This document shows positions 1 through 13,080 of a stretch of DNA of 45,007 nucleotides, in pieces (the first letter of the stretch is position 1; each line of letters begins with the position of its first letter). The position numbers and the translations under genes were made by a program. The stretch spans positions 1 to 45,007 of the forward strand of contig NW_003110728.1 in NCBI RefSeq assembly GCF_000003605.2. The letters run 5' to 3'. The stretch comes from Saccoglossus kowalevskii. Its lineage: Eukaryota > Hemichordata > Enteropneusta > Harrimaniidae. Under the pieces are notes generated by a model, which saw nothing but the letters and a program-made list of their open reading frames with translations, did no database searches and was not told the origin of the DNA.

Positions 1-1200
1 GGTTTACGGGGATAACAGCTCATTGTTGAAATGGAGTTTACACATTCACTCTAGTTTGACCGGGATAACAGCTCATTGTTGAAATGGAGTTTACACATTC
101 ACTCTAGTTTGACCGGGGATAACAGCTCATTGTTGAAATGGAGTTTACACATTCACTCTAGTTTGACCGGGATAACAGCTCATTGTTGAAATGGAGTTTA
201 CACATTCACTCTAGTTTGACCGGGATAACAGCTCATTGTTGAAATGGGGTTTACACATTCACTCTAGTTTGACCGGAGATAACAGCTCATTGTTGAAATG
301 GAGTTTACACATTCACTCTAGTTTGACCGGGGATAACAGCTCATTGTTGAAATGGGGTTTACACATTCACTCTGGTTTGACCGGGGATAACAGCTCATTG
401 TTGAAATGGAGTTTACACATTCACTCTAGTTTGACCGGGGATAACAGCTCATTGTTAAAATGGAGTTTACACATTCACTCTGGTTTGACCGGGGATAACA
501 GCTCATTGTTGAAATGGGGTTTACACATTCACTCTAGTTTGACCGGGGATAACAGCTCATTGTTGAAATGGGGTTTACACATTCACTCTAGTTTGACCGG
601 GGATAACAGCTCTTTGTTGAAATGGAGTTTACACATTCACTCTAGTTTGACCGGGATAACAGCTCATTGTTGAAATGAAGTTTACACATTCACTCTAGTT
701 TGACCGGGGATAACAGCTCATTGTTGAAATGGAGTTTACACATTCACTCTAGTTTGACCGGGATAACAGCTCATTGTTGAAATGGAGTTTACACATTCAC
801 TCTAGTTTGACCGGGGATAACAGCTCATTGTTGAAATGGGGTTTACACATTCACTCTAGTTTGACCGGGGATAACAGCTCATTGTTGAAATGGAGTTTAC
901 ACATTCACTCTAGTTTGACCGGGGATAACAGCTCATTGTTGAAATGGGGTTTACACATTCACTCTAGTTTGACCGGGGATAACAGCTCATTGTTGAAATG
1001 GAGTTTACACATTCACTCTAGTTTGACCGGGGATAACAGCTCATTGTTGAAATGGAGTTTACACATTCACTCTAGTTTGACCGGGGATAACAGCTCATTG
1101 TTGAAACGGAGTTTACACATTCACTCTAGTTTGACCGGGGATAACAGCTCATTGTTGAAATGGAGTTTACACATTCACTCTAGTTTGACCGGGATAACAG
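1..1200. repeat. Mixed 53/54-bp monomers with GGTTTGACC module, copy 1
   Basis: Ordinary monomers surround a distinctive module at 236-673. That module has alternating TGGGGTTT and TGGAGTTT monomers, two CTCTGGTTTG variants, a GTTAAAATGG variant near 457 and an AGCTCTTTG variant near 610. The same order recurs at 5838-6275. An AAATGAAG monomer (in-frame TGA at 676-678) follows, and an AAACGG monomer lies near 1106. The first seven bases (GGTTTAC, then GGGGATAAC) do not match a normal junction. Confidence 0.9.
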
Positions 1201-2520
1201 CTCATTGTTGAAATGGGGTTTACACATTCACTCTAGTTTGACCAGGGGGGGGGGAATAACAGCTCATTGTTGAAATGGAGTTTACACATTCACTCTAGTT
1301 TGACCGGGGGGGGGGGTAACAGCTCATTGTTGAAATGGAGTTTACACATTCACTCTAGTTTGACCGGGATAACAGCTCATTGTTGAAATGGAGTTTACAC
1401 ATTCACTCTAGTTTGACCGGGGATAACAGCTCATTCTTGAAATGGGGTTTACACATTCACTCTAGTTTGACCGGGGATAACAGCTCATTGTTGAAATGGA
1501 GTTTACACATTCACTCTAGTTTGACCGGGATAACAGCTCATTGTTGAAATGGAGTTTACACATTCACTCTAGTGTGACCGGGGATAACAGCTCATTGTTG
1601 AAATGGAGTTTACACATTCCCTCTAGTTTGACCGGGGATAACAGCTCATTGTTGAAATGGAGTTTACACATTCACTCTAGTTTGACCGGAGATAACAGCT
1701 CATTGTTGAAATGGAGTTTACACATTCACTCTAGTTTGACCGGGATAACAGCTCATTGTTGAAATGGAGTTTACACATTCACTCTAGTTTGACCGGGATA
1801 ACAGCTCATTGTTGAAATGGAGTTTACACATTCACTCTAGTTTGACCGGGGATAACAGCTCATTGTTGAAATGGAGTTTACACATTCACTCTAGTTTGAC
1901 CGGGGATAACAGCTCATTGTTGAAATGGAGTTTACACATTCACTCTAGTTTGACCGGGATAACAGCTCATTGTTGAAATGGGGTTTACACATTCACTCTA
2001 GTTTGACCAGGGGGGGGGAAATAACAGCTCATTGTTGAAATGGAGTTTACACATTCACTCTAGTTTGACCGGGGGGGGGGGGGTAACAGCTCATTGTTGA
2101 AATGGAGTTTACACATTCACTCTAGTTTGACCGGGATAACAGCTCATTGTTGAAATGGAGTTTACACATTCACTCTAGTTTGACCGGGGATAACAGCTCA
2201 TTCTTGAAATGGAGTTTACACATTCACTCTAGTTTGACCGGGGATAACAGCTCATTGTTGAAATGGAGTTTACACATTCACTCTAGTTTGACCGGGATAA
2301 CAGCTCATTGTTGAAATGGAGTTTACACATTCACTCTAGTTTGACCGGGATAACAGCTCATTGTTGAAATGGAGTTTACACATTCACTCTAGTTTGACCG
2401 GGGATAACAGCTCATTGTTGAAATGGAGTTTACACATTCACTCTAGTTTGACCGGGGATAACAGCTCATTGTTGAAATGGAGTTTACACATTCACTCTAG
2501 TTTGACCGGGATAACAGCTC
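1201..2520. repeat. Two GACCA-type G-tract couples with linked variants
   Basis: G tracts at 1245-1254 (10 G) and 1306-1316 (11 G) form one couple; 2010-2018 (9 G) and 2071-2083 (13 G) form a second. In both, the first tract follows a TGGGGTTT monomer and reads GACCA-Gn-AATAAC or AAATAAC, and the second reads GACC-Gn-TAAC. A CATTCTTG monomer follows each couple (variant C at 1436 and 2203). The copy at 2203 is the only one in the window that is not also TGGGGTTT. A CATTCCC monomer lies at 1615-1620, preceded by GTGTGACC. Confidence 0.9.
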
Positions 2521-3390
2521 ATTGTTGAAATGGAGTTTACACATTCACTCTAGTTTGACCGGGGATAACAGCTCATTGTTGAAATGGTGTTTACACATTC
2601 ACTCTAGTTTGACCGGGGATAACAGCTCATTGTTGAAATGGAGTTTACACATTCACTCTAGTTTGACCGGGGATAACAGCTCATTGTTGAAATGGAGTTT
2701 ACACATTCACTCTAGTGTGACCGTGGATAACAGCTCATTGTTGAAATGGAGTTTACACATTCACTCTAGTTTGACCGGGGGGGGGGATAACAGCTCATTG
2801 TTGAAATGGAGTTTACACATTCACTCTAGTTTGACCGGGGATAACAGCTCATTGTTGAAATGGAGTTTACACATTCACTCTAGTTTGACCAGGGATAACA
2901 GCTCATTGTTGAAATGGAGTTTACACATTCACTCTAGTTTGACCGGGGATAACAGCTCATTGTTGAAATGGAGTTTACACATTCACTCTAGTTTGACCGG
3001 GGATAACAGCTCTATGTTGAAATGGAGTTTACACATTCACTCTAGTTTGACCGGGGATAACAGCTCATTGTTGAAATGGAGTTTACACATTCACTCTAGT
3101 TTGACCGGGGATAACAGCTCATTGTTGAAATGGAGTTTACACATTCACTCTAGTTTGACCGGGATAACAGCTCATTGTTGAAATGGGGTTTACACATTCA
3201 CTCTAGTTTGACAAGGGGGGGGGGGAATAACAGCTCATTGTTGAAATGGAGTTTACACATTCACTCTAGTTTGACCGGGGGGGGGGGGTAACAGCTCATT
3301 GTTGAAATGGAGTTTACACATTCACTCTAGTTTGACCGGGATAACAGCTCATTGTTGAAATGGAGTTTACACATTCACTCTAGTTTGACC
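2521..3390. repeat. Long run of 54-bp monomers with a single 10-G tract and a GACAA couple
   Basis: A run of 54-bp-phase monomers extends from 2522 to 3181. It stays open in frame because its lone 10-G tract (2777-2786) adds exactly six bases. Minor variants are TGGTGTTT (near 2586), GACCGTGGAT (near 2720), GACCAGGGAT (near 2890) and AGCTCTATG (near 3012). The last puts an ATG into the otherwise ATG-less open frame. A couple at 3215-3225 (11 G, preceded by GACAA) and 3277-3288 (12 G) closes the block. Confidence 0.88.
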
Positions 3391-4813
3391 GGGATAATTG
3401 TTGAAATGGAGTTTACACATTCACTCTAGTTTGACCGGGATAACAGCTCATTGTTGAAATGGAGTTTACACATTCACTCTAGTTTGACCGGGGATAACAG
3501 CTCATTGTTGAAATGGAGTTTACACATTCACTCTAGTTTGACCGGGGATAACAGCTCATTGTTGAAATGGAGTTTACACATTCACTCTAGTTTGACCGGG
3601 GATAACAGCTCATTGTTGAAATGGAGTTTACACATTCACTCTAGTTTGACCGGGGATAACAGCTCATTGTTGAAATGGAGTTTACACATTCACTCTAGTT
3701 TGACCGGGGATAACAGCTCATTGTTGAAATGGAGTTTACACATTCACTCTAGTTTGACCTGGGGGGGGGATAACAGCTCATTGTTGAAATGGAGTTTACA
3801 CATTCACTCTAGTTTGACCGGGGGGGATAACAGCTCATTGTTGAAATGGGGTTTACACATTCACTCTAGTTTGACCGGGGATAACAGCTCATTGTTGAAA
3901 TGGAGTTTACACATTCACTCTAGTTTGACGGGGATAACAGCTCATTGTTGAAATGGGGTTTACACATTCACTCTAGTTTGACCGGGATAACAGCTCATTG
4001 TTGAAATGGAGTTTACACATTCACTCTAGTTTGACCGGGGATAACAGCTCATTGTTGAAATGGAGTTTACACATTCACTCTAGTTTGACCGGGGATAACA
4101 GCTCATTGTTGAAACGGAGTTTACACATTCACTCTAGTTTGACCGGGGATAACAGCTCATTGTTGAAATGGAGTTTACACATTCACTCTAGTTTGACCGG
4201 GATAACAGCTCATTGTTGAAATGGGGTTTACACATTCACTCTAGTTTGACCAGGGGGGGGATAACAGCTCATTGTTGAAATGGAGTTTACACATTCACTC
4301 TAGTTTGACCGGGGGGGGGAATAACAGCTCATTGTTGAAATGGAGTTTACACATTCACTCTAGTTTGACCGGGATAACAGCTCATTGTTGAAATGGAGTT
4401 TACACATTCACTCTAGTTTGACCGGGGATAACAGCTCATTGTTGAAATGGAGTTTACACATTCACTCTAGTTTGACCGGGGATAACAGCTCATTCTTGAA
4501 ATGGGGTTTACACATTCACTCTAGTTTGACCGGGGATAACAGCTCATTGTTGAAATGGAGTTTACACATTCACTCTAGTTTGACCGGGATAACAGCTCAT
4601 TGTTGAAATGGAGTTTACACATTCACTCTAGTTTGACCGGGGATAACAGCTCATTGTTGAAATGGGGTTTACACATTCACTCTAGTTTGACTGGGATAAC
4701 AGCTCATTGTTGAAATGGAGTTTACACATTCACTCTAGTTTGACCGGGGATAACAGCTCATTGTTGAAATGGAGTTTACACATTCACTCTAGTTTGACCG
4801 GGATAACAGCTCA
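3391..4813. repeat. Higher-order repeat A, copy 1
   Basis: The order of marker monomers is: 46-bp truncated unit at 3391; one 53-bp unit; a run of 54-bp units; GACCT-type G couple at 3761-3769 and 3820-3826; TGGGGTTT; GACGGGGATAAC junction; AAACGG unit near 4114; GACCA-type couple at 4253-4260 and 4311-4319; CATTCTTG/TGGGG unit (C at 4495); and GACTGGG junction near 4689. The same order is present from 28897 at an offset of 25,506-25,510 bp, and in part from 11709, 39804 and 42661. Confidence 0.9.
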
Positions 4814-5700
4814 TTGTTGAAATGGAGTTTACACATTCACTCTAGTTTGACCGGGGATAACAGCTCATTGTTGAAATGGAGTTTACACATTCACTCTAGT
4901 TTGACCGGAGATAACAGCTCATTGTTGAAATGGAGTTTACACATTCACTCTAGTGTGACCGGGGATAACAGCTCATTGTTGAAATGGAGTTTACACATTC
5001 CCTCTAGTTTGACCGGGGATAACAGCTCATTGTTGAAATGGAGTTTACACATTCACTCTAGTGTGACCGGGGATAACAGCTCATTGTTGAAATGGAGTTT
5101 ACACATTCACTCTAGTTTGACCGGGGATATCAGCTCATTGTTGAAATGGAGTTTACACATTCACTCTAGTTTGACCGGGGATAACAGCTCATTGTTGAAA
5201 TGGAGTTTACACATTCACTCTAGTTTGACCGGGGATAACAGCTCATTGTTGAAATGAAGTTTACACATTCACTCTAGTTTGACCGGGGATAACAGCTCAT
5301 TGTTGAAATGGAGTTTACACATTCACTCTAGTGTGACCGGGGATAACAGCTCATTGTTGAAATGGAGTTTACACATTCACTCTAGTTTGACCGGGGATAA
5401 CAGCTCATTGTTGAAATGGAGTTTACACATTCACTCTAGTTTGACCGGGGATAACAGCTCATTGTTGAAATGGAGTTTACACATTCACTCTAGTTTGACC
5501 GGGATAACAGCTCATTGTTGAAATGGAGTTTACACATTCACTCTAGTTTGACCGGGATAACAGCTCATTGTTGAAATGGAGTTTACACATTCACTCTAGT
5601 TTGACCGGGGATAACAGCTCATTGTTGAAATGGAGTTTACACATTCACTCTAGTTTGACCGGGGGGGGATAACAGCTCATTGTTGAAATGGAGTTTACAC
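4814..5700. repeat. Higher-order repeat B/C, copy 1 (CATTCCC triad then AAATGAAG unit)
   Basis: After a GACCGGAGAT junction come a GTGTGACC unit, a CATTCCCTC unit and a second GTGTGACC unit. Ordinary units follow, then an AAATGAAG unit (TGA at 5255-5257), another GTGTGACC, ordinary units, and a single 8-G tract at 5661-5668. A private GATATCAGC variant near 5127 is shared with the copy near 8960, 3,833 bp away. The block 4814-5521 matches 36837-37544 monomer by monomer at a constant offset of 32,023 bp, apart from that variant. Confidence 0.9.
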
Positions 5701-6755
5701 ATTCACTCTAGTTTGACCGGGATACAGCTCATTGTTGAATGGAGTTTACACATTCACTCTAGTTTGACCGGGGATAACAGCTCATTGTTGAAATTGAGTT
5801 TACACATTCACTCTAGTTTGACCGGGATAACAGCTCATTGTTGAAATGGGGTTTACACATTCACTCTAGTTTGACCGGAGATAACAGCTCATTGTTGAAA
5901 TGGAGTTTACACATTCACTCTAGTTTGACCGGGGATAACAGCTCATTGTTGAAATGGGGTTTACACATTCACTCTGGTTTGACCGGGGATAACAGCTCAT
6001 TGTTGAAATGGAGTTTACACATTCACTCTAGTTTGACCGGGGATAACAGCTCATTGTTAAAATGGAGTTTACACATTCACTCTGGTTTGACCGGGGATAA
6101 CAGCTCATTGTTGAAATGGGGTTTACACATTCACTCTAGTTTGACCGGGGATAACAGCTCATTGTTGAAATGGGGTTTACACATTCACTCTAGTTTGACC
6201 GGGGATAACAGCTCTTTGTTGAAATGGAGTTTACACATTCACTCTAGTTTGACCGGGATAACAGCTCATTGTTGAAATGGAGTTTACACATTCACTCTAG
6301 TTTGACCGGGGATAACAGCTCATTGTTGAAATGGAGTTTACACATTCACTCTAGTTTGACCGGGGATAACAGCTCATTGTTGAAATGGAGTTTACACATT
6401 CACTCTAGTTTGACCGGGGGGGGATAACAGCTCATTGTTGAAATGGAGTTTACACATTCACTCTAGTTTGACCGGGATAACAGCTCATTGTTGAAATGGA
6501 GTTTACACATTCACTCTAGTTTGACAGGGGATAACAGCTCATTGTTGAAATGGGGTTTACACATTCACTCTAGTTTGACCGGGGATAACAGCTCATTGTT
6601 GAAATGGAGTTTACACATTCACTCTAGTTTGACCGGGATAACAGCTCATTGTTGAAATGGAGTTTACACATTCACTCTAGTTTGACCGGGGATAACAGCT
6701 CATTGTTGAAATGGGGTTTACACATTCACTCTAGTTTGACCGGGATAACAGCTCA
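5701..6755. repeat. GGTTTGACC module, copy 2, and lone G tract
   Basis: A unit with two single-A deletions (GATACAGC at 5721 and TTGAATGG near 5737) and a GAAATTGAG variant precede the module at 5838-6275. This module has the same conceptual translation as 236-673 and shares its CTCTGGTTTG, GTTAAAATGG and AGCTCTTTG variants, at an offset of 5,602 bp. A lone 8-G tract lies at 6416-6423 and a GACAGGGG junction near 6524, the pairing typical of the tail of HOR-C. Confidence 0.88.
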
Positions 6756-7560
6756 TTGTTGAAATGGAGTTTACACATTCACTCTAGTTTGACCGGGGAT
6801 AACAGCTCATTGTTGAAATGGAGTTTACACATTCACTCTAGTTTGACCGGGGATAACAGCTCATTGTTGAAATGGAGTTTACACATTCACTCTAGTTTGA
6901 CCAGGGATAACAGCTCATTGTTGAAATGGAGTTTACACATTCACTCTAGTTTGACCGGGGATAACAGCTCATTGTTGAAATGGAGTTTACACATTCACTC
7001 TAGTTTGACCGGGGATAACAGCTCATTGTTGAAATGGAGTTTACACATTCACTCTAGTTTGACCGGGATAACAGCTCATTGTTGAAATGGAGTTTACACA
7101 TTCACTCTAGTTTGACGGGGGGGGGGGGGGTAACAGCTCATTGTTGAAATGGAGTTTACACATTCACTCTAGTTTGACCGGGGGGGGGATAACAGCTCAT
7201 TGTTGAAATGGGGTTTACACATTCACTCTAGTTTGACCGGGGATAACAGCTCATTGTTGAAATGGAGTTTACACATTCACTCTAGTTTGACGGGGATAAC
7301 AGCTCATTGTTGAAATGGGGTTTACACATTCACTCTAGTTTGACCGGGATAACAGCTCATTGTTGAAATGGAGTTTACACATTCACTCTAGTTTGACCGG
7401 GGATAACAGCTCATTGTTGAAATGGAGTTTACACATTCACTCTAGTTTGACCGGGGATAACAGCTCATTGTTGAAATGGAGTTTACACATTCACTCTAGT
7501 TTGACCGGGGATAACAGCTCATTGTTGAAATGGAGTTTACACATTCACTCTAGTTTGACC
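6756..7560. repeat. GACCAGGG-bearing 54-bp run and GAC-type G couple, copy 1
   Basis: A run of 54-bp units contains a GACCAGGGAT junction near 6899. It leads to a G couple whose first tract follows GAC directly: 7117-7130 (14 G, joint longest in the window) and 7180-7188 (9 G). Then come TGGGGTTT, GACGGGGATAAC and TGGGGTTT units and four 54-bp units. The same sequence of markers follows the couples at 39361, 41052 and 43965. Confidence 0.88.
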
Positions 7561-8150
7561 GGGATACTTGTTGAAATGGAGTTTACACATTCACTCTAGT
7601 TTGACCGGGATAACAGCTCATTGTTGAAATGGAGTTTACACATTCACTCTAGTTTGACCGGGGATAACAGCTCATTGTTGAAATGGAGTTTACACATTCA
7701 CTCTAGTTTGACCGGGGATAACAGCTCATTGTTGAAATGGAGTTTACACATTCACTCTAGTTTGACCGGGGATAACAGCTCATTGTTGAAATGGAGTTTA
7801 CACATTCACTCTAGTTTGACCGGGGATAACAGCTCATTGTTGAAATGGAGTTTACACATTCACTCTAGTTTGACCGGGGATAACAGCTCATTGTTGAAAT
7901 GGAGTTTACACATTCACTCTAGTTTGACCTGGGGGGGGGATAACAGCTCATTGTTGAAATGGAGTTTACACATTCACTCTAGTTTGACCGGGGGGGGGAT
8001 AACAGCTCATTGTTGAAATGGAGTTTACACATTCACTCTAGTTTGACCGGGGATAACAGCTCATTGTTGAAATGGAGTTTACACATTCACTCTAGTTTGA
8101 CGGGGATAACAGCTCATTGTTGAAATGGAGTTTACACATTCACTCTAGTT
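7561..8150. repeat. Partial higher-order repeat A (GATACTTG form of the 46-mer)
   Basis: A 46-bp truncated monomer at 7561 reads GATACTTG instead of GATAATTG. It is followed by a 53-bp unit, six 54-bp units and a GACCT-type couple at 7931-7939 and 7990-7998 (9 G each). The 7360-7900 stretch matches 11139-11680 at a constant offset of 3,779 bp. The AAACGG and GACCA parts of HOR-A are missing here. Confidence 0.87.
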
Positions 8151-8956
8151 TGACCGGGATAACAGCTCATTGTTGAAATGGAGTTTACACATTCACTCTA
8201 GTTTGACCGGGGATAACAGCTCATTGTTGAAATGGAGTTTACACATTCACTCTAGTTTGACCGGGATAACAGCTCATTGTTGAAATGGAGTTTACACATT
8301 CACTCTAGTTTGACCGGGATAACAGCTCATTGTTGAAATGGAGTTTACACATTCACTCTAGTTTGACCGGGGATAACAGCTCATTGTTGAAATGGGGTTT
8401 ACACATTCACTCTAGTTTGACCGGGATAACAGCTCATTGTTGAAATGGAGTTTACACATTCACTCTAGTTTGACGGGGATAACAGCTCATTGTTGAAATG
8501 GAGTTTACACATTCACTCTAGTTTGACCGGGATAACAGCTCATTGTTGAAATGGGGTTTACACATTCAGTCTAGTTTGACCGGGATAACAGCTCATTGTT
8601 GAAATGGGGTTTACACATTCACTCTAGTTTGACCGGAGATAACAGCTCATTGTTGAAATGGAGTTTACACATTCACTCTAGTTTGACCGGGGATAACAGC
8701 TCATTGTTGAAATGGAGTTTACACATTCACTCTAGTTTGACCAGGGATAACAGCTCATTGTTGAAATGGAGTTTACACATTCACTCTAGTTTGACAGGAT
8801 AACCAGCTCATTGCTGAAATGGAGTTTACACATTCACTCTAGTTTGACCGGGATAACAGCTCATTGTTGAAATGGAGTTTACACATTCACTCTAGTTTGA
8901 CCGGGATAACAGCTCATTGTTGAAATGGAGTTTACACATTCACTCTAGTTTGACCG
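8151..8956. repeat. 53-bp-rich stretch with CAGTCTAG marker, copy 1
   Basis: Many 53-bp units are present, so the frame closes often. At 8550-8830 a distinctive order occurs: CATTCAGTCTAG unit (8564-8575), GACCGGAGAT junction, GACCAGGGAT junction, and a GACAGGATAACC junction followed by CATTGCTG. The same order recurs at 33260-33540, offset 24,710 bp, with the exception of one extra C here near 8801. Confidence 0.88.
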
Positions 8957-9830
8957 GGGATATCAGCTCATTGTTGAAATGGAGTTTACACATTCACTCT
9001 AGTTTGACCGGGGATAACAGCTCATTGTTGAAATGGAGTTTACACATTCACTCTAGTTTGACCGGGGATAACAGCTCATTGTTGAAATGAAGTTTACACA
9101 TTCACTCTAGTTTGACCGGGGATAACAGCTCATTGTTGAAATGGAGTTTACACATTCACTCTAGTGTGACCGGGGATAACAGCTCATTGTTGAAATGGAG
9201 TTTACACATTCACTCTAGTTTGACCGGGGATAACAGCTCATTGTTGAAATGGAGTTTACACATTCACTCTAGTTTGACCGGGGATAACAGCTCATTGTTG
9301 AAATGGAGTTTACACATTCACTCTAGTTTGACCGGGATAACAGCTCATTGTTGAAATGGAGTTTACACATTCACTCTAGTTTGACCGGGATAACAGCTCA
9401 TTGTTGAAATGGAGTTTACACATTCACTCTAGTTTGACCGGGGATAACAGCTCATTGTTGAAATGGAGTTTACACATTCACTCTAGTTTGACCGGGGGGG
9501 GGGATAACAGCTCATTGTTGAAATGGAGTTTACACATTCACTCTAGTTTGACCGGGATAACAGCTCATTGTTGAAATGGAGTTTACACATTCACTCTAGT
9601 TTGACAGGGGATAACAGCTCATTGTTGAAATGGGGTTTACACATTCACTCTAGTTTGACCGGGGATAACAGCTCATTGTTGAAATGGAGTTTACACATTC
9701 ACTCTAGTTTGACCGGGATAACAGCTCATTGTTGAAATGGAGTTTACACATTCACTCTAGTTTGACCGGGGATAACAGCTCATTGTTGAAATGGGGTTTA
9801 CACATTCACTCTAGTTTGACCGGGATAACA
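8957..9830. repeat. Higher-order repeat C, copy 2
   Basis: The marker order is: GATATCAGC variant near 8960, AAATGAAG unit (TGA at 9088-9090), GTGTGACC unit, ordinary 54-bp units, two 53-bp units, a single 10-G tract at 9494-9503, a GACAGGGG junction near 9603 and a TGGGGTTT unit. It matches 5127-5660 at an offset of 3,833 bp with no net length change up to the G tract. The tract differs, 10 G here against 8 G there. Confidence 0.9.
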
Positions 9831-10630
9831 GCTCATTGTTGAAATGGAGTTTACACATTCACTCTAGTTTGACCGGGGATAACAGCTCATTGTTGAAATG
9901 GAGTTTACACATTCACTCTAGTTTGACCGGGGATAACAGCTCATTGTTGAAATGGAGTTTACACATTCACTCTAGTTTGACCGGGGATAACAGCTCATTG
10001 TTGAAATGAAGTTTACACATTCACTCTAGTTTGACCGGGGATTACAGCTCATTGTTGAAATGGAGTTTACATATTCACTCTAGTTTGACCGGAGATAACA
10101 GCTCATTGTTGAAATGGAGTTTACACATTCACTCTAGTGTGACCGGGGATAACAGCTCATTGTTGAAATGGAGTTTACACATTCCCTCTAGTTTGACCGG
10201 GGATAACAGCTCATTGTTGAAATGGAGTTTACACATTCACTCTAGTGTGACCGGGGATAACAGCTCATTGTTGAAATGGAGTTTACACATTCACTCTAGT
10301 TTGACCGGGGATAACAGCTCATTGTTGAAATGGAGTTTACACATTCACTCTAGTTTGACCGGAGATAACAGCTCATTGTTGAAATGGAGTTTACACATTC
10401 ACTCTAGTGTGACCGGGGATAACAGCTCATTGTTGAAATGGAGTTTACACATTCCCTCTAGTTTGACCGGGGATAACAGCTCATTGTTGAAATGGAGTTT
10501 ACACATTCACTCTAGTTTGACCGGAGATAACAGCTCATTGTTGAAATGGAGTTTACACATTCACTCTAGTTTGACCGGGATAACAGCTCATTGTTGAAAT
10601 GGAGTTTACACATTCACTCTAGTTTGACCG
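9831..10630. repeat. Doubled CATTCCC triad block, copy 1
   Basis: After an AAATGAAG unit (TGA at 10007-10009), two CATTCCC units lie 270 bp (5 x 54) apart, at about 10180 and 10450. Each is preceded by a GACCGGAGAT junction and a GTGTGACC unit. The block 10031-10597 matches 35295-35861 at an offset of 25,264 bp. Its conceptual translations differ only at one early residue (GATTACAGC here) and one late TGGAG/TGGGG difference. Confidence 0.9.
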
Positions 10631-11708
10631 GGATAACAGCTCATTGTTGAAATGGAGTTTACACATTCACTCTAGTTTGACCGGGGATAACAGCTCATTG
10701 TTGAAATGGAGTTTACACATTCACTCTAGTTTGACCGGGGATAACAGCTCATTGTTGAAATGGAGTTTACACATTCACTCTAGTTTGACCGGGATAACAG
10801 CTCATTGTTGAAATGGGGTTTACACATTCACTCTAGTTTGACCAGGGGGGGGATAACAGCTCATTGTTGAAATGGAGTTTACACATTCTCTCTAGTTTGA
10901 CCGGGGGGGGGGGGTAACAGCTCATTGTTGAAATGGAGTTTACACATTCACTCTAGTTTGACCGGGATAACAGCTCATTGTTGAAATGGAGTTTACACAT
11001 TCACTCTAGTTTGACCGGGGATAACAGCTCATTCTTGAAATGGGGTTTACACATTCACTCTAGTTTGACCGGGGATAACAGCTCATTGTTGAAATGGAGT
11101 TTACACATTCACTCTAGTTTGACCGGGATAACAGCTCATTGTTGAAATGGAGTTTACACATTCACTCTAGTTTGACCGGGGATAACAGCTCATTGTTGAA
11201 ATGGAGTTTACACATTCACTCTAGTTTGACCGGGGATAACAGCTCATTGTTGAAATGGAGTTTACACATTCACTCTAGTTTGACCGGGGATAACAGCTCA
11301 TTGTTGAAATGGAGTTTACACATTCACTCTAGTTTGACCGGGATACTTGTTGAAATGGAGTTTACACATTCACTCTAGTTTGACCGGGATAACAGCTCAT
11401 TGTTGAAATGGAGTTTACACATTCACTCTAGTTTGACCGGGGATAACAGCTCATTGTTGAAATGGAGTTTACACATTCACTCTAGTTTGACCGGGGATAA
11501 CAGCTCATTGTTGAAATGGAGTTTACACATTCACTCTAGTTTGACCGGGGATAACAGCTCATTGTTGAAATGGAGTTTACACATTCACTCTAGTTTGACC
11601 GGGGATAACAGCTCATTGTTGAAATGGAGTTTACACATTCACTCTAGTTTGACCGGGGATAACAGCTCATTGTTGAAATGGAGTTTACACATTCACTCTA
11701 GTTTGACC
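10631..11708. repeat. GACCA-type couple, CATTCTTG unit and GATACTTG 46-mer
   Basis: The G couple is 10845-10852 (8 G) and 10903-10914 (12 G). A CATTCTCTC variant lies between the tracts and a CATTCTTG/TGGGG unit follows (C at 11034). Four 54-bp units precede a 46-bp GATACTTG unit at 11340, then a run of six 54-bp units. The segment from 11139 repeats 7360 onward at an offset of 3,779 bp. Confidence 0.87.
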
Positions 11709-13080
11709 GGGATAATTGTTGAAATGGAGTTTACACATTCACTCTAGTTTGACCGGGATAACAGCTCATTGTTGAAATGGAGTTTACACATTCACTCTAG
11801 TTTGACCGGGGATAACAGCTCATTGTTGAAATGGAGTTTACACATTCACTCTAGTTTGACCGGGGATAACAGCTCATTGTTGAAATGGAGTTTACACATT
11901 CACTCTAGTTTGACCGGGGATAACAGCTCATTGTTGAAATGGAGTTTACACATTCACTCTAGTTTGACCGGGGATAACAGCTCATTGTTGAAATGGAGTT
12001 TCCACATTCACTCTAGTTTGACCTGGGGGGGGGGATAACAGCTCATTGTTGAAATGGAGTTTACACATTCTCTCTAGTTTGACCTGGGGGGGGGATAACA
12101 GCTCATTGTTGAAATGGAGTTTACACATTCACTCTAGTTTGACCGGGGGGGATAACAGCTCATTGTTGAAATGGGGTTTACACATTCACTCTAGTTTGAC
12201 CGGGGATAACAGCTCATTGTTGAAATGGAGTTTACACATTCACTCTAGTTTGACGGGGATAACAGCTCATTGTTGAAATGGGGTTTACACATTCACTCTA
12301 GTTTGACCGGGATAACAGCTCATTGTTGAAATGGAGTTTACACATTCACTCTAGTTTGACCGGGGATAACAGCTCATTGTTGAAATGGAGTTTACACATT
12401 CACTCTAGTTTGACCGGGGATAACAGCTCATTGTTGAAACGGAGTTAACACATTCACTCTAGTTTGACCGGGGATAACAGCTCATTGTTGAAATGGAGTT
12501 TACACATTCACTCTAGTTTGACCGGGATAACAGCTCATTGTTGAAATGGGGTTTACACATTCACTCTAGTTTGACCAGGGGGGGGGATAACAGCTCATTG
12601 TTGAAATGGAGTTTACACATTCACTCTAGTTTGACCGGGGGGATAACAGCTCATTGTTGAAATGGAGTTTACACATTCACTCTAGTTTGACCGGGATAAC
12701 AGCTCATTGTTGAAATGGAGTTTACACATTCACTCTAGTTTGACCGGGGATAACAGCTCATTCTTGAAATGGGGTTTACACATTCACTCTAGTTTGACCG
12801 GGGATAACAGCTCATTGTTGAAATGGAGTTTACACATTCACTCTAGTTTGACCGGGATAACAGCTCATTGTTGAAATGGAGTTTACACATTCACTCTAGT
12901 TTGACCGGGGATAACAGCTCATTGTTGAAATGGGGTTTACACATTCACTCTAGTTTGACTGGGATAACAGCTCATTGTTGAAATGGAGTTTACACATTCA
13001 CTCTAGTTTGACCGGGGATAACAGCTCATTGTTGAAATGGAGTTTACACATTCACTCTAGTTTGACCGGGATAACAGCTC
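11709..13080. repeat. Higher-order repeat A, copy 2, with a G-tract triplet
   Basis: A 46-mer at 11709 starts a HOR-A copy. The GACCT-type couple has become a triplet, 12025-12034, 12086-12094 and 12145-12151 (10, 9 and 7 G), consistent with duplication of the first GACCT unit. The middle unit carries CATTCTCTC. The AAACGG unit near 12439 has an added GTTAACAC change. A GACCA couple (12578-12586, 12637-12642), a CATTCTTG unit (C at 12763) and a GACTGGG junction near 12957 follow. Confidence 0.9.

Noticed and set aside
3012-3181. AGCTCTATG variant giving an in-frame ATG start
   Set aside because: A single chance substitution in one monomer (another lies near 34763). The frame is still plain satellite and closes at the next 53-bp unit.
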